A stretch of 9,697 nucleotides of DNA from Actinomycetes bacterium (GTDB lineage Bacteria > Actinomycetota > Acidimicrobiia > Acidimicrobiales > JAJYPT01). The notes beneath the pieces were generated by a model. That model made no database searches and was not told the DNA's origin. It saw only the letters and a list, made by a program, of their open reading frames with translations. This document shows, piece by piece, positions 1-7,168 of the stretch (the first letter of the stretch is position 1; each line of letters starts with the position of its first letter). The stretch spans positions 1 through 9,697 of the forward strand of contig JAJYPT010000058.1 of assembly GCA_021795135.1 (NCBI GenBank). Direction: 5' to 3'. Both the position numbers and the translations under genes were made by a program.

Positions 1-871
1 TATCTTTGTTGAGGTTGCGCAGACCATCACCAGCTAGATTTCCTACCAAAGCAAGAACAAGTAACCCAATTCCAGGTAGAACTGGAATCCACCAATCTTG
101 CAAAAAGTATCCAAGGTTGCGAGCAGTCATAGCTCCCAGTTCAGGTGCAGGTGCAGGTGCTCCTAATCCTAAAAATGACAAACTTGCTAAAGTAATAATT
201 AAATTTCCAATATCCAAACTTGCAGTTACAACTATTGCTGGTAATGCCCCTGGTAGTAAATGTCTCCACATACGTCTAAAAGCTCCTACTCCACTTACTT
301 TTGCAGCTTCAAGATGTGGCCGAGAGGCCAAAGCACGAATTTCACCTCTTACAATGCGAGCATAAAAAGGCCACCATACAATTGCTACCGCAATCAATAC
401 ATGAAACAAGCTAGGTCCTATAGCTGCTACAACCGCTATAGCAAGAACCGGTCCAGGCAAAGCTAGAAATAAATCAGTTATACGCATAAGTAGGGTATCT
501 ATAAATCCACCAACTGCTCCGGCTATTACTCCAACGATCCCACCTATAATTACTCCCGAAGCAATTACCCCCAAAGCTGAAAACCAACTTGATTGGATAC
601 CAAATAATATTCGAGAAAGTATATCCCGACCAGCTGAATCAGTACCTAATAAAAACCCGTTACTACCAGGAGGTAAAAAAGGAGCACCAACTGAATTTAA
701 AGGATTATAAGGAGCAATTACAGAAGGGATCAACGCAACTACAGTAACTACACCTAACAAAGATATAGCTATCCAGTCTTTTTTTGAAGCATGGGTATTT
801 TTTGTAATAAAGTTGAAACGGGCTAATCCTTTAGAAGGTATAGCTCGTACGTAAGGTTCAGAAATAGCCAT
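1..871 (-). CDS. ABC importer permease, DppC/OppC type (3' end cut by the window edge)
   Basis: Inner-membrane permease subunit of a peptide/nickel-family ABC importer. Reading the minus strand from the ATG at 871-869 gives 290 uninterrupted residues to the window edge. A cytoplasmic N-terminus of about 32 residues is followed by a first membrane segment (about 33-53). The family pattern LLGTDSAGRDILSRILFG is at 74-91, and further hydrophobic segments lie at about 100-122, 135-170, 210-235 and 262-282. The ATPase-contacting EAA loop (EAAKVSGVGAFRRMWRHLLPG) starts at 188. The GDGLRNLNKD tail resembles the family C-terminus, so only a few residues are probably missing. The start shares one base with the ATPase stop (TAATG), which implies translational coupling, and GGGGAT lies just upstream. 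A GCACCT triplet repeat encodes APAPAP in the FLGLG loop. Substrate cannot be told from a permease alone. Family assignment is secure. Confidence 0.93.
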   Translation of the reverse strand, partial: MAISEPYVRAIPSKGLARFNFITKNTHASKKDWIAISLLGVVTVVALIPSVIAPYNPLNSVGAPFLPPGSNGFLLGTDSAGRDILSRILFGIQSSWFSALGVIASGVIIGGIVGVIAGAVGGFIDTLLMRITDLFLALPGPVLAIAVVAAIGPSLFHVLIAVAIVWWPFYARIVRGEIRALASRPHLEAAKVSGVGAFRRMWRHLLPGALPAIVVTASLDIGNLIITLASLSFLGLGAPAPAPELGAMTARNLGYFLQDWWIPVLPGIGLLVLALVGNLAGDGLRNLNKD

Positions 872-2877
872 TATTGATCCCCATATCCCAACGGATTGAA
901 ACATCTAACCGAATGAATGCCTATTTGTGAGACTTTTTCAATACTTGGAGGAAAATTTTCATTACATAGATGTGTTCCAAATTTACATCTAGTATAAAAA
1001 GGACATCCCAACAAATCAGATCTTGAATTTGTAAAATCAGGCAAAGAAAATTCTTTTTCTTCATTGATTTTGCCTGGGCCAGGAACCGAGTCAAAAAGCT
1101 TCTTGGTATAAGGATGCATTGGATTAGAAACTATTTGATTAGCAGGACCCAATTCTACGATTTGTCCCGAATACATAACAGCTATGCGATCAGCTACTAC
1201 TCTTGCTACTGCCAAATCATGGGTAACGAACAAAACAGCCATACCTAGTTCTGAGCGTAGTTTAGATATCAAATTCAAAACATTTGCTGCCAAAGAAACA
1301 TCTAAAGCACTAGTTGGTTCATCACAAAGTAAAATTTCTGGAACTATAGCAGTTGCTCGCGCAAGTGCAACTCGTTGACGTTGACCGCCAGAAAGTTGAG
1401 GTGGCTTTATAAAAGAAACTTCCACCGGTAAACCTACCCTTTGAAGAGCAGCTTCTAAAATTTTGCTTCTCTTGGATTTTTTTATCCCTGCTGTTGCTAT
1501 GCGCTCCAATATTAGCTCTTCTACTGTCAACCATGGAGTAAGTGATGCTCCTGCATCTTGAAATACCATTTGGGGACTACGTTTTCCTCCTAGTTGTACA
1601 CTTCCATTATCTGGTTTAGACAAACCAGCAATGATACGTAAAAGGCTAGATTTTCCACAACCACTTTCTCCAACTATTGCCACAGACTCACCTTCGGCTA
1701 TAGCAAGATTCAATTCTGTTATGGCTTTAATTTTTTGTCGTTTTAAGCCTTTTTTGACAATAAAACTTTTACTTAAATTTTCTACCTTGACAGCTGTTGC
1801 GTTGTTTCCAAAACTTTCCTCTAAAGTAGAAGTAGAACTCAAATTTTCAAAAGAAGTCTTAGAAAAAGAGCTTAAAACTTCCATTTGATCTGGAAATTTA
1901 CAAGCTGATAAATGATCCGAGGAAATCTCTATCAAATTCAATTCAAAACTTAGACAACTTTGTTGATGAATTTTACATCTAGAATAAAAATGGCACTTTT
2001 TATCTTGAGTATAAGGATCTGGAGCCTCTCCAATCAAAGTTGGCAACATATTTGATTTATCTGATTCCAAAGTCAATCTAGACTGGAGCAATCCGTAAGT
2101 ATAGGGGTGGCTAGGATTTTGTAATACTTTATTAGAAGAACCCACCTCTACGATTTGACCCCCATACATAACTGCTATGCGATCCGAAATTTGGGCAGCT
2201 ACTCCTAAATCATGAGTTACAAATACAAAGCTGGTTCCCAAATCATTACATAATGAACGTAATAAAGAAAGTATTTGACTTTGAACCGTAACATCTAAAG
2301 CCGTAGTAGGTTCATCAGCTATAACTAGTTTAGGATTCTTTGCAATTGCCATTGCAATCATGACTCTTTGACGAAGTCCACCTGACAACTCATGTGGAAA
2401 TGCTCCAAATCGACCTTGAGCATTTGGAAATCCAACTGCTTCTAGTAAAGCAAGCGCTTCTTTTTTTGATCCAGCTGCTTCTACAACTTGGGCTCCAATT
2501 TTCATTGTTGGATTCAAAGAACTCATTGGATCTTGAAATACAGCGCCTAGTTCTTGTTTTCGCAACAAGCGTAATTGTTGGGGAGATGCCGAAACAAGGT
2601 TCATACCTGAAATAACGACTTGACCAGATATTATTGGTTTTGGTTTAGTTGGCAATAGACCCAACATTGACAAACCCAAAATACTTTTGCCTGAACCAGA
2701 TTCACCGACCAAACCTAGAATTTCACCAGAATTCACTTCCAGATTTACTCCTCGTAAAGCATATAGAGATTTATTGCCTCTATATAGAGTTACATTTAAA
2801 TCTTTTATTTCGACTAAAGCATTTTGTGAATCTTGACTAGAAATCATTGGATCAGGTATCGTTTCTGCCAAAACCAT
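871..2877 (-). CDS. Fused dual ATP-binding subunit of a peptide/nickel-family ABC importer (DppD-DppF fusion)
   Basis: Cytoplasmic ATPase that powers the importer; two complete nucleotide-binding domains in one 668-residue chain. Domain 1: Walker A GESGSGKS (58-65), Q-loop Q115, signature LSGGLRQR (164-171), Walker B LVIADEP (184-190), H-loop His222. Domain 2: Walker A GESGCGKS (403-410), Q-loop Q440, signature LSGGQRQR (495-502), Walker B ILLCDEP (515-521), H-loop His553. Each domain ends in the oligopeptide-transporter C-terminal extension (HPYT at 257 and 588) with four cysteines (295/301/308/326 and 625/631/638/659), a pattern that in relatives can hold an iron-sulfur cluster. Domain 2 is about 20 residues shorter than domain 1 between Walker A and the Q-loop. 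The start is the ATG at 2877, preceded by GGGGG four bases away; an upstream ATG at 2901 has no ribosome binding site. It lies 55 bases after the solute-binding gene and overlaps the permease start by one base. Confidence 0.95.
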   Translation of the reverse strand: MVLAETIPDPMISSQDSQNALVEIKDLNVTLYRGNKSLYALRGVNLEVNSGEILGLVGESGSGKSILGLSMLGLLPTKPKPIISGQVVISGMNLVSASPQQLRLLRKQELGAVFQDPMSSLNPTMKIGAQVVEAAGSKKEALALLEAVGFPNAQGRFGAFPHELSGGLRQRVMIAMAIAKNPKLVIADEPTTALDVTVQSQILSLLRSLCNDLGTSFVFVTHDLGVAAQISDRIAVMYGGQIVEVGSSNKVLQNPSHPYTYGLLQSRLTLESDKSNMLPTLIGEAPDPYTQDKKCHFYSRCKIHQQSCLSFELNLIEISSDHLSACKFPDQMEVLSSFSKTSFENLSSTSTLEESFGNNATAVKVENLSKSFIVKKGLKRQKIKAITELNLAIAEGESVAIVGESGCGKSSLLRIIAGLSKPDNGSVQLGGKRSPQMVFQDAGASLTPWLTVEELILERIATAGIKKSKRSKILEAALQRVGLPVEVSFIKPPQLSGGQRQRVALARATAIVPEILLCDEPTSALDVSLAANVLNLISKLRSELGMAVLFVTHDLAVARVVADRIAVMYSGQIVELGPANQIVSNPMHPYTKKLFDSVPGPGKINEEKEFSLPDFTNSRSDLLGCPFYTRCKFGTHLCNENFPPSIEKVSQIGIHSVRCFNPLGYGDQ

Positions 2878-2932
2878 ATATCCCCCTTTTTCTATAGACA
2901 TAAATTATTATTTAGGATTCAACTAAACAGAA

Positions 2933-4606
2933 TTATTTAACTTTTGGTTTCAAATCAGCAAGACTAACAACATAAGGGGTTGTGACTTGATGACTTATTC
3001 CACCTAGCCATTTAGGAGTAATAACTGTTGCATCAACATTTGCAATAGGAATCCAGCATCCAGAGGCTGCATATAAAGTTCCTGCTTGTTCGTAGTATTT
3101 CAAAGAAGTAGCTTTATTCATGGTTGCTAAACCCTTATTTATCAAAGAATCGGCTTTAGGAACACTACAATTCAGATAATTGAGACCTCCACCTGCTCCC
3201 ATTACAATTCGAGCCCAAGTATCTGGATGAGCAGCATCAGGCCAGTTAGTTTCAATTAATAAATTAGGAGCAGTTGCAGGTGCACTAGCGAAGCCGTATA
3301 TGGTAGATGAAGGGATAGCTCTTATGGCAACTTTGAGACCTAATTTGGATAATTGGATCTGTAACAAATTAGCTAGTAATTGAGAGCTTGGTTGACTAGT
3401 CGAATATCCTAAAGAAATACTCTTAGCCGAGTTTGGCAAGGATTTGACTAATTGAGTCAATTTAGCTGGATTATAGGTAGGATTTTCCATAGCAGTACCC
3501 ATAGGTAGTTCTCCTTTGGGATAAATTTGTTTTGCCACAGTACCTCTGCCAGGAAAAACTTCTTTTACTAAAGCATTCTTATTTACAGCTTGTTCTAAGG
3601 CCAATCTCAATTTATTACTTTTGAAGGCTCCTTTATTTGGATTGACCCATATCATTGCCATTTGTAAAGTTGGTAGCTCTGAAACTTTAAAATTACGATT
3701 AGAACGAAATTGTTGGATAGCTGAGGTAGACAATCCATGTAATATCATTTGCAATTGTCCTTGTTCTAGTTGCAATTGCTGGGTTGTTACATCAGGAGTT
3801 ATAAAAATATTAATAGTTTTGTAATAAGGTTTAGGACCCCAATAGCCATTAAAGCGAGTTAGAACGTATTTTTGACCCGGAACTACTTTAGAAATTTGAT
3901 AGGGTCCAGTTCCTATATCATGAGTTCTCAAATAACTTTGAGCTAAATCGTTGCCACTATGTTTTGCCAAAGCAGTAGGACTTTCCATCTTGGGTCCATA
4001 CGCAGAAGCCAAATAGTCCATAAATGCCGCAACAGGAGTCTTGAGATGGACAACTGCAACTAAAGGTGATGGGGTAGATACAGAAGATACCTGACTGAGC
4101 ATATAAGCAGGACCTTGGTTTAGTTTTTGCCTACGAGCGAAACTAACTGCTACAGAAGTAGAAGTAAATGTAGTTCCATCATGAAATTTAACATTTGGAC
4201 GCAAATGAAAAGTGTAGGTACGTCCTCCTGGAGAAATTGTCCAACTAGTAGCTAAATTTGGAATTATTTTGGCTTTTGGGGTATTAGAAGCATACTTTAC
4301 CAAACCCTGATAAGTGGTCATTGTTATATTCAGCCCCTGTCCAGCATAAAAAATATCAGGATCAGGAGGCTGTGTATCAGCAGTAAATGCGAACTGTAAA
4401 GTCCTACTCTTAGAAGCTACTGACGAAGAAGTTGAACTAGCATTAGCACTACCACAAGCACTAGCCAACAAAGCCAATGATCCAAAAGTTGCTATAACTT
4501 TAGTTTTTGGGCTCTTGATACTTATATTGTTTATCTTGGCTTGAGAAAAAATTTTAGTGCTATTCAAAAAAATTCTGTAAATCCAAGATAATATTTTCTT
4601 TGCCAT
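2933..4606 (-). CDS. Extracellular solute-binding lipoprotein, family 5 (peptide/nickel type)
   Basis: Cell-surface receptor that captures the substrate and hands it to the importer encoded downstream. The 557-residue protein has a long basic N-terminus, a hydrophobic stretch VIATFGSLALLASAC and a lipobox with the lipidated cysteine at residue 51. A serine/alanine-rich linker follows. The family-5 signature region (LATSWTISPGGRTYTFHLRPNVKFHDG) spans about 118-144, and similarity to the fold continues to the C-terminus (KPKVK). The ATG at 4606 is chosen because GAGGAG lies seven bases upstream; the ATG at 4621 has no such site. It is the first gene of the transporter operon and follows a guanidine-I-type riboswitch leader, so its expression is probably guanidine-responsive. 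Family 5 proteins bind peptides, nickel chelates, heme, sugars and more, so the substrate is open; guanidine, a guanidino compound or nickel are suggested by context only. Confidence 0.93.
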   Translation of the reverse strand: MAKKILSWIYRIFLNSTKIFSQAKINNISIKSPKTKVIATFGSLALLASACGSANASSTSSSVASKSRTLQFAFTADTQPPDPDIFYAGQGLNITMTTYQGLVKYASNTPKAKIIPNLATSWTISPGGRTYTFHLRPNVKFHDGTTFTSTSVAVSFARRQKLNQGPAYMLSQVSSVSTPSPLVAVVHLKTPVAAFMDYLASAYGPKMESPTALAKHSGNDLAQSYLRTHDIGTGPYQISKVVPGQKYVLTRFNGYWGPKPYYKTINIFITPDVTTQQLQLEQGQLQMILHGLSTSAIQQFRSNRNFKVSELPTLQMAMIWVNPNKGAFKSNKLRLALEQAVNKNALVKEVFPGRGTVAKQIYPKGELPMGTAMENPTYNPAKLTQLVKSLPNSAKSISLGYSTSQPSSQLLANLLQIQLSKLGLKVAIRAIPSSTIYGFASAPATAPNLLIETNWPDAAHPDTWARIVMGAGGGLNYLNCSVPKADSLINKGLATMNKATSLKYYEQAGTLYAASGCWIPIANVDATVITPKWLGGISHQVTTPYVVSLADLKPKVK

Positions 4607-4619
4607 CAAATTGCTCCTC
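4604..4619 (-). promoter_or_regulatory. Ribosome binding site deciding the solute-binding protein start
   Basis: GAGGAG (minus strand, 4619-4614) lies seven bases before the ATG at 4606-4604. It partly overlaps the alternative upstream ATG at 4621, which makes that codon an unlikely start. The AGGAG part could pair weakly with the CUCUU segment at 4649-4645 at the end of the riboswitch, which would offer a translational control route. Confidence 0.75.
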
Positions 4620-4644
4620 ATCTTATTCTCAGACGTAAAAGACT

Positions 4645-4773
4645 AAGAGATTCCTCTCTCCCGGGCTTTTATCCCTCCGTGAAACAGACAACAGAACATA
4701 TCTGATAGCTGCTTGCACCTCTTGGACCAAACCTGAAAACAATCAACTTCCAGTGGAACCCTAGGTGCTCTTG
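4645..4773 (-). promoter_or_regulatory. ykkC-type guanidine-I riboswitch
   Basis: The leader of the transporter operon carries, in the right order and spacing, the conserved blocks of the ykkC RNA. These are CTAGGGTTCC (4764-4755), GGTCCAAGAG (4728-4719), and ACGGAGGG followed by ATAAAAGCCCGGGAGA (4680-4657). The last block matches the remembered family consensus essentially base for base. A variable stem lies between blocks two and three (AGCAG pairing with CTGTT), and AAGAG (4772-4768) can pair with CTCTT (4649-4645) to close the domain. The known role of the main ykkC class is to sense free guanidinium and switch on export or degradation genes. Related ykkC variants sense ppGpp, PRPP or nucleotide diphosphates; the near-consensus third block and the urease/transporter context favour guanidine. 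It ends about 40 bases before the start codon of the solute-binding gene. Confidence 0.9.
4646..4659 (-). promoter_or_regulatory. Small hairpin at the 3' edge of the riboswitch (candidate expression platform)
   Basis: AGAGA (4659-4655), loop GGAA, UCUCU (4650-4646) form a 5-bp stem with a GNRA tetraloop. The stem uses the last bases of the conserved riboswitch block and the same CUCU that could close the aptamer with AAGAG at 4772-4768, so the two folds exclude each other. The following tract (UAGUCUUUUACG) is too weak for a confident intrinsic terminator. Switching by this element is inferred. Confidence 0.4.
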
Positions 4774-4779
4774 TTTATT

Positions 4780-4809
4780 ACTCTAAGCGTAAAACTTAAA
4801 TGTTTCTAA
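4780..4809 (-). promoter_or_regulatory. Possible promoter of the transporter operon
   Basis: A TAGAGT box (4785-4780) resembles a -10 element and would place the transcript start a few bases before the riboswitch closing stem. TTCTAA on the plus strand (TTAGAA on the minus, 4809-4804) is a poor -35 at 18-base spacing and overlaps the tandem repeat. Position fits well; the sequence match is weak. Confidence 0.3.
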
Positions 4810-4818
4810 AATGTTTCT
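4798..4818 (-). repeat. Tandem 10-base direct repeat AGAAACATTT, 11-base period
   Basis: AGAAACATTT occurs at 4818-4809 and again at 4807-4798 on the minus strand, one base apart. The period is about one turn of DNA. The pair overlaps the proposed -35 position of the transporter promoter, which would suit a DNA-binding regulator. Chance is possible in such AT-rich sequence. Confidence 0.5.
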
Positions 4819-4819
4819 C

Positions 4820-5038
4820 AGATATAAATTAGAAGTTAAATACAATTGATTAATCCAAAACTATAAAATGACTACAAACTCGATGAAAATATAGTTTCGT
4901 CTCTTCTTTGAAGGAAAAAAGAAGAGACTATTATCAACAAGAGCTTCTGTTTTAAGGAAAAATAATATTCAAGCTGTTGTTTTTAACAAATTCCCAAAAT
5001 AGTCAAATAGTTCTTACTTAAAATAAAAACAAGGAATG
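4820..5038. other. Intergenic stretch between ureD and the transporter leader
   Basis: This AT-rich part of the 432-base gap (4607-5038) encodes no plausible protein on either strand. It contains the perfect hairpin at 4899-4928. It also contains a looser imperfect stem at 4936-4981, with arms AACAA..GCTT and AAGC..TTGTT around a 2x2 internal loop. No RNA gene, insertion sequence or attachment site was recognised. Confidence 0.6.
4898..4929 (-). terminator. Hairpin after ureD, possible end of the urease transcript
   Basis: An 11-bp perfect inverted repeat (GTCTCTTCTTT at 4899-4909 and AAAGAAGAGAC at 4918-4928) surrounds an 8-base loop, about 110 bases beyond the ureD stop. The bases after it on the minus strand (GAAACTATATTTTC) form no clean T-run, so it may be a weak or factor-assisted terminator, or an RNA-stability element. 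It separates the urease operon from the riboswitch-controlled operon. Confidence 0.45.
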
Positions 5039-5836
5039 TCAATATTTAAAACTATGCAAATAGGATTCAAGGTGACTACGAATATAATCCCGTAGGGCAA
5101 CTGCTTGGGGTGGGGTTCCCAATATTTTTATCCCTATGCCTCGTCTATAAGGCAAATAACTCCATCCCCACCAGCTATTAGCATTATAAGACTTTAAAAT
5201 AGGTTCAATTTTTTCCAAAATATCTTCAGGAGCATAAAACCAAGCATTCCACATTGTGGTAGCTTCTCCAAACAACCCTAAGGTATTTATTGGAACTAGA
5301 TCGAATGGCAAATCTATATTTTCTCTCAAAACAACGCGTTTACCTAAATCATGGATCACCAGACGGCTTCTAAATTTTTTCATAGCAAATAGTTCACCCA
5401 AAGAAACACGACCAGGCATAAAAAATTCCTCCCATAAAAGTCGGGAGGAAGCATGAAGATAAATCCTAATTTGCCTTTTAATACAAGAGTCAGCAAAAGG
5501 AATTATCGGCTGAGCCTTCCAGTGAAAAGAGGTGTCTTTATCTAAGCGAATAATTATAGTCTCTATAGCTGTTTCATTGCGCGATCCCAAAACTAAACTT
5601 GCAGCTACAGGAGCTATACATAGCTTGCTATGAGACATTAAATCAAAACTCAAATGTTGCCTATCTCCTCCTAATAGACCAGCGCCTTGACCTACTAGAT
5701 AAACTGTTAACAATTCTCTATCTTTTAGGGTTCTTAATATCCTTTGAGAACCTATTGAATTAGCTAGCATTAAAGAAGTTTTACTTCCATCTAAATTTTG
5801 AGCAACTAATTTAACTCTTCCTCTAAATTGAGCCAT
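5039..5836 (-). CDS. ureD: Urease accessory protein UreD (UreH)
   Basis: Nickel-insertion chaperone that binds apo-urease and, with UreF and UreG, forms the complex that delivers nickel to the UreC active site in the cytoplasm. The 265-residue length is normal for the family. Recognisable family stretches are YLVGQGAGLLGGDRQHLSFDL (about 46-66), FHWKAQPIIPFADS (about 103-116) and LLWEEFFMPGRVSLGELF (about 133-150). The protein is diverged, as UreD usually is, but its place after ureG confirms the call. The ATG is three bases after the ureG stop with only a weak ribosome binding site, so translation is probably coupled. It is the last gene of the operon. Confidence 0.92.
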   Translation of the reverse strand: MAQFRGRVKLVAQNLDGSKTSLMLANSIGSQRILRTLKDRELLTVYLVGQGAGLLGGDRQHLSFDLMSHSKLCIAPVAASLVLGSRNETAIETIIIRLDKDTSFHWKAQPIIPFADSCIKRQIRIYLHASSRLLWEEFFMPGRVSLGELFAMKKFRSRLVIHDLGKRVVLRENIDLPFDLVPINTLGLFGEATTMWNAWFYAPEDILEKIEPILKSYNANSWWGWSYLPYRRGIGIKILGTPPQAVALRDYIRSHLESYLHSFKY

Positions 5837-5839
5837 ATT

Positions 5840-6463
5840 TTAGTTTTTGTCATCATCTATAAGGTTTGAACATATAAAATCAATTACTACTTCTATGCCT
5901 TGTCCAGTCTGACAATTTGTAAATATAACTTGTCGACCATTGCGAACTCTGTCGCTATCTCGAGCCATAATATTGAGATCTGCGCCTACAAAAGGGGCTA
6001 AATCTATTTTGTTGATAACCAACAAATCAGCTTTTATTACGCCTAAACCTTGTTTACTAGGAGTTTTTTCTCCTCCTGCTACGTCTAAAACAAAAATAGT
6101 TTTATCTACCAAAGCAGATGAAAAAGTCAATGTTAGATTATCTCCACCTGACTCTAAAAGCACCAGGTCGCTATCTGGGAATTTAATAAATAACTCTTCG
6201 ATTGCTAATAAATTAACTGTTGGGTCTTCACGAACTGCTGTATGTGGACAGGTGCCTGTTTCAATACCTACAATACGATTAGGATCTAATACCCCTACTA
6301 AATTAGCTCTTACATGCTCAGCATCATAAGTTGTTACTATATCATTAGTGACCACCAAAGGGTATTTACCAAGTTCAACCAAACGCGGCACTAAAGCCTC
6401 TATCAAAGCAGTTTTACCAGCCCCTACTGGTCCTCCAATACCAAACCTTGCAATCTTTTTCAT
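5840..6463 (-). CDS. ureG: Urease accessory GTPase UreG
   Basis: SIMIBI-class GTPase whose GTP hydrolysis drives nickel transfer into urease. In the 207-residue form the P-loop GPVGAGKT is at 11-18, the metal-binding CPH motif has Cys72 and His74, ESGGDNL is at about 104-110, DVAGGEKTP at about 127-135, and the guanine-specificity NKID at 151-154. These are all the family landmarks. The ATG at 6463 is chosen because the protein then begins MKKIARFGIGGPVG like its relatives; a GTG at 6487 that overlaps the ureF stop (TAGTG) would add eight residues. There is no histidine-rich N-terminal extension, so the protein has no obvious nickel store of its own, and no ureE is present to supply one. Confidence 0.97.
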   Translation of the reverse strand: MKKIARFGIGGPVGAGKTALIEALVPRLVELGKYPLVVTNDIVTTYDAEHVRANLVGVLDPNRIVGIETGTCPHTAVREDPTVNLLAIEELFIKFPDSDLVLLESGGDNLTLTFSSALVDKTIFVLDVAGGEKTPSKQGLGVIKADLLVINKIDLAPFVGADLNIMARDSDRVRNGRQVIFTNCQTGQGIEVVIDFICSNLIDDDKN

Positions 6464-6486
6464 TATCGATCCATCTTTCTTTCTCA

Positions 6487-7152
6487 CTAACTTCTAAAAA
6501 GCCGAAGAGATTCATATCTATGACGCGTCTGAGCAATTCCTAATTCAAAATTCACAGGAGAGATCTCTTCCAAAGTCTTACTAGAAGAGATCTCAACCAC
6601 TTCTCGCATCAAATCTGATAGATGCCAAACTATTTCATTTACAGCTAAAGAATCAAAACCCAACAATCTCGTGGCTGCTGAGGCACTTTGTGTTATGTGA
6701 GTAAAAAGAAACGACTGGGCCATCTGTAATGGATTCACTCCTAGTGGTTTTGCAACAAGACCAGCAGCTGGACCATTTAATATATAGGTGACTTCTTCAG
6801 CTTTTGGTTTATATATGATTTCATTGCTAAAACGTTCAGCGATATTTAATAGTCTTCTACCAAGCAAGGAACTAGATTGGCGAACTTCTTCTTCCCATAA
6901 AAAGCTAAATAGATAATGACAGACTCTTTCAAAAATAGCTTTTGGATTATCTGCACAAGCAATTGTCCAAAGTCCAATTAACTCCGCCTGTCCAATTGCT
7001 ATTGCTTGAGCAATAAGGGCTTTTTCTAGGGTATCCAAATCGATAATCTTACCAGCATTAATTAAAGTTTCTATACCATGAGAATATGCAAAGCCTCCCG
7101 TTGGCAAGGAAGAATCTGTTAGCTGTAATACATGAAATATTTCTTTGGACAT
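6487..7152 (-). CDS. ureF: Urease accessory protein UreF
   Basis: All-helical accessory protein that bridges UreD and UreG in the urease activation complex and is thought to control UreG GTPase activity. At 221 residues it has usual length. The N-terminal family motif QLTDSSLPTGGFAYSHGIETL spans about 10-30. The region FLFTHITQSASAATRLLGFDS lies at about 148-168, and the C-terminus ends in the conserved-type QTRHRYESLRLFRS. The ATG is 16 bases after the ureC stop with a weak ribosome binding site. The ureG gene follows with 23 bases between its preferred start and the ureF stop. Confidence 0.95.
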   Translation of the reverse strand: MSKEIFHVLQLTDSSLPTGGFAYSHGIETLINAGKIIDLDTLEKALIAQAIAIGQAELIGLWTIACADNPKAIFERVCHYLFSFLWEEEVRQSSSLLGRRLLNIAERFSNEIIYKPKAEEVTYILNGPAAGLVAKPLGVNPLQMAQSFLFTHITQSASAATRLLGFDSLAVNEIVWHLSDLMREVVEISSSKTLEEISPVNFELGIAQTRHRYESLRLFRS

Positions 7153-7168
7153 CTAGATACTTGAATCT

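Noticed and set aside
143..160. Triple AGGTGC micro-repeat
   Set aside because: It encodes APAPAP in a permease loop that is normally proline-rich; codon-level repetition explains it and the frame is intact.
6..466. Overlapping plus-strand ORFs of 119 and 68 codons
   Set aside because: They are antisense to the well-conserved permease reading frame on the minus strand and resemble no known protein.
1184..3824. Several plus-strand ORFs and one minus-strand ORF (1322-1534) inside the ATPase and binding-protein genes
   Set aside because: All are shadows of strongly recognised genes; none has a convincing ribosome binding site or domain.
2933..4606. Naming the binding protein NikA or OppA
   Set aside because: Family 5 membership is clear but the sequence alone does not reveal the ligand; the urease context is suggestive, not decisive.
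4661..4675. GGGC..ATCCC hairpin followed by T/A stretch, looking like a small terminator on the plus strand
   Set aside because: It falls inside the conserved third block of the riboswitch on the minus strand, and no plus-strand gene needs terminating there.
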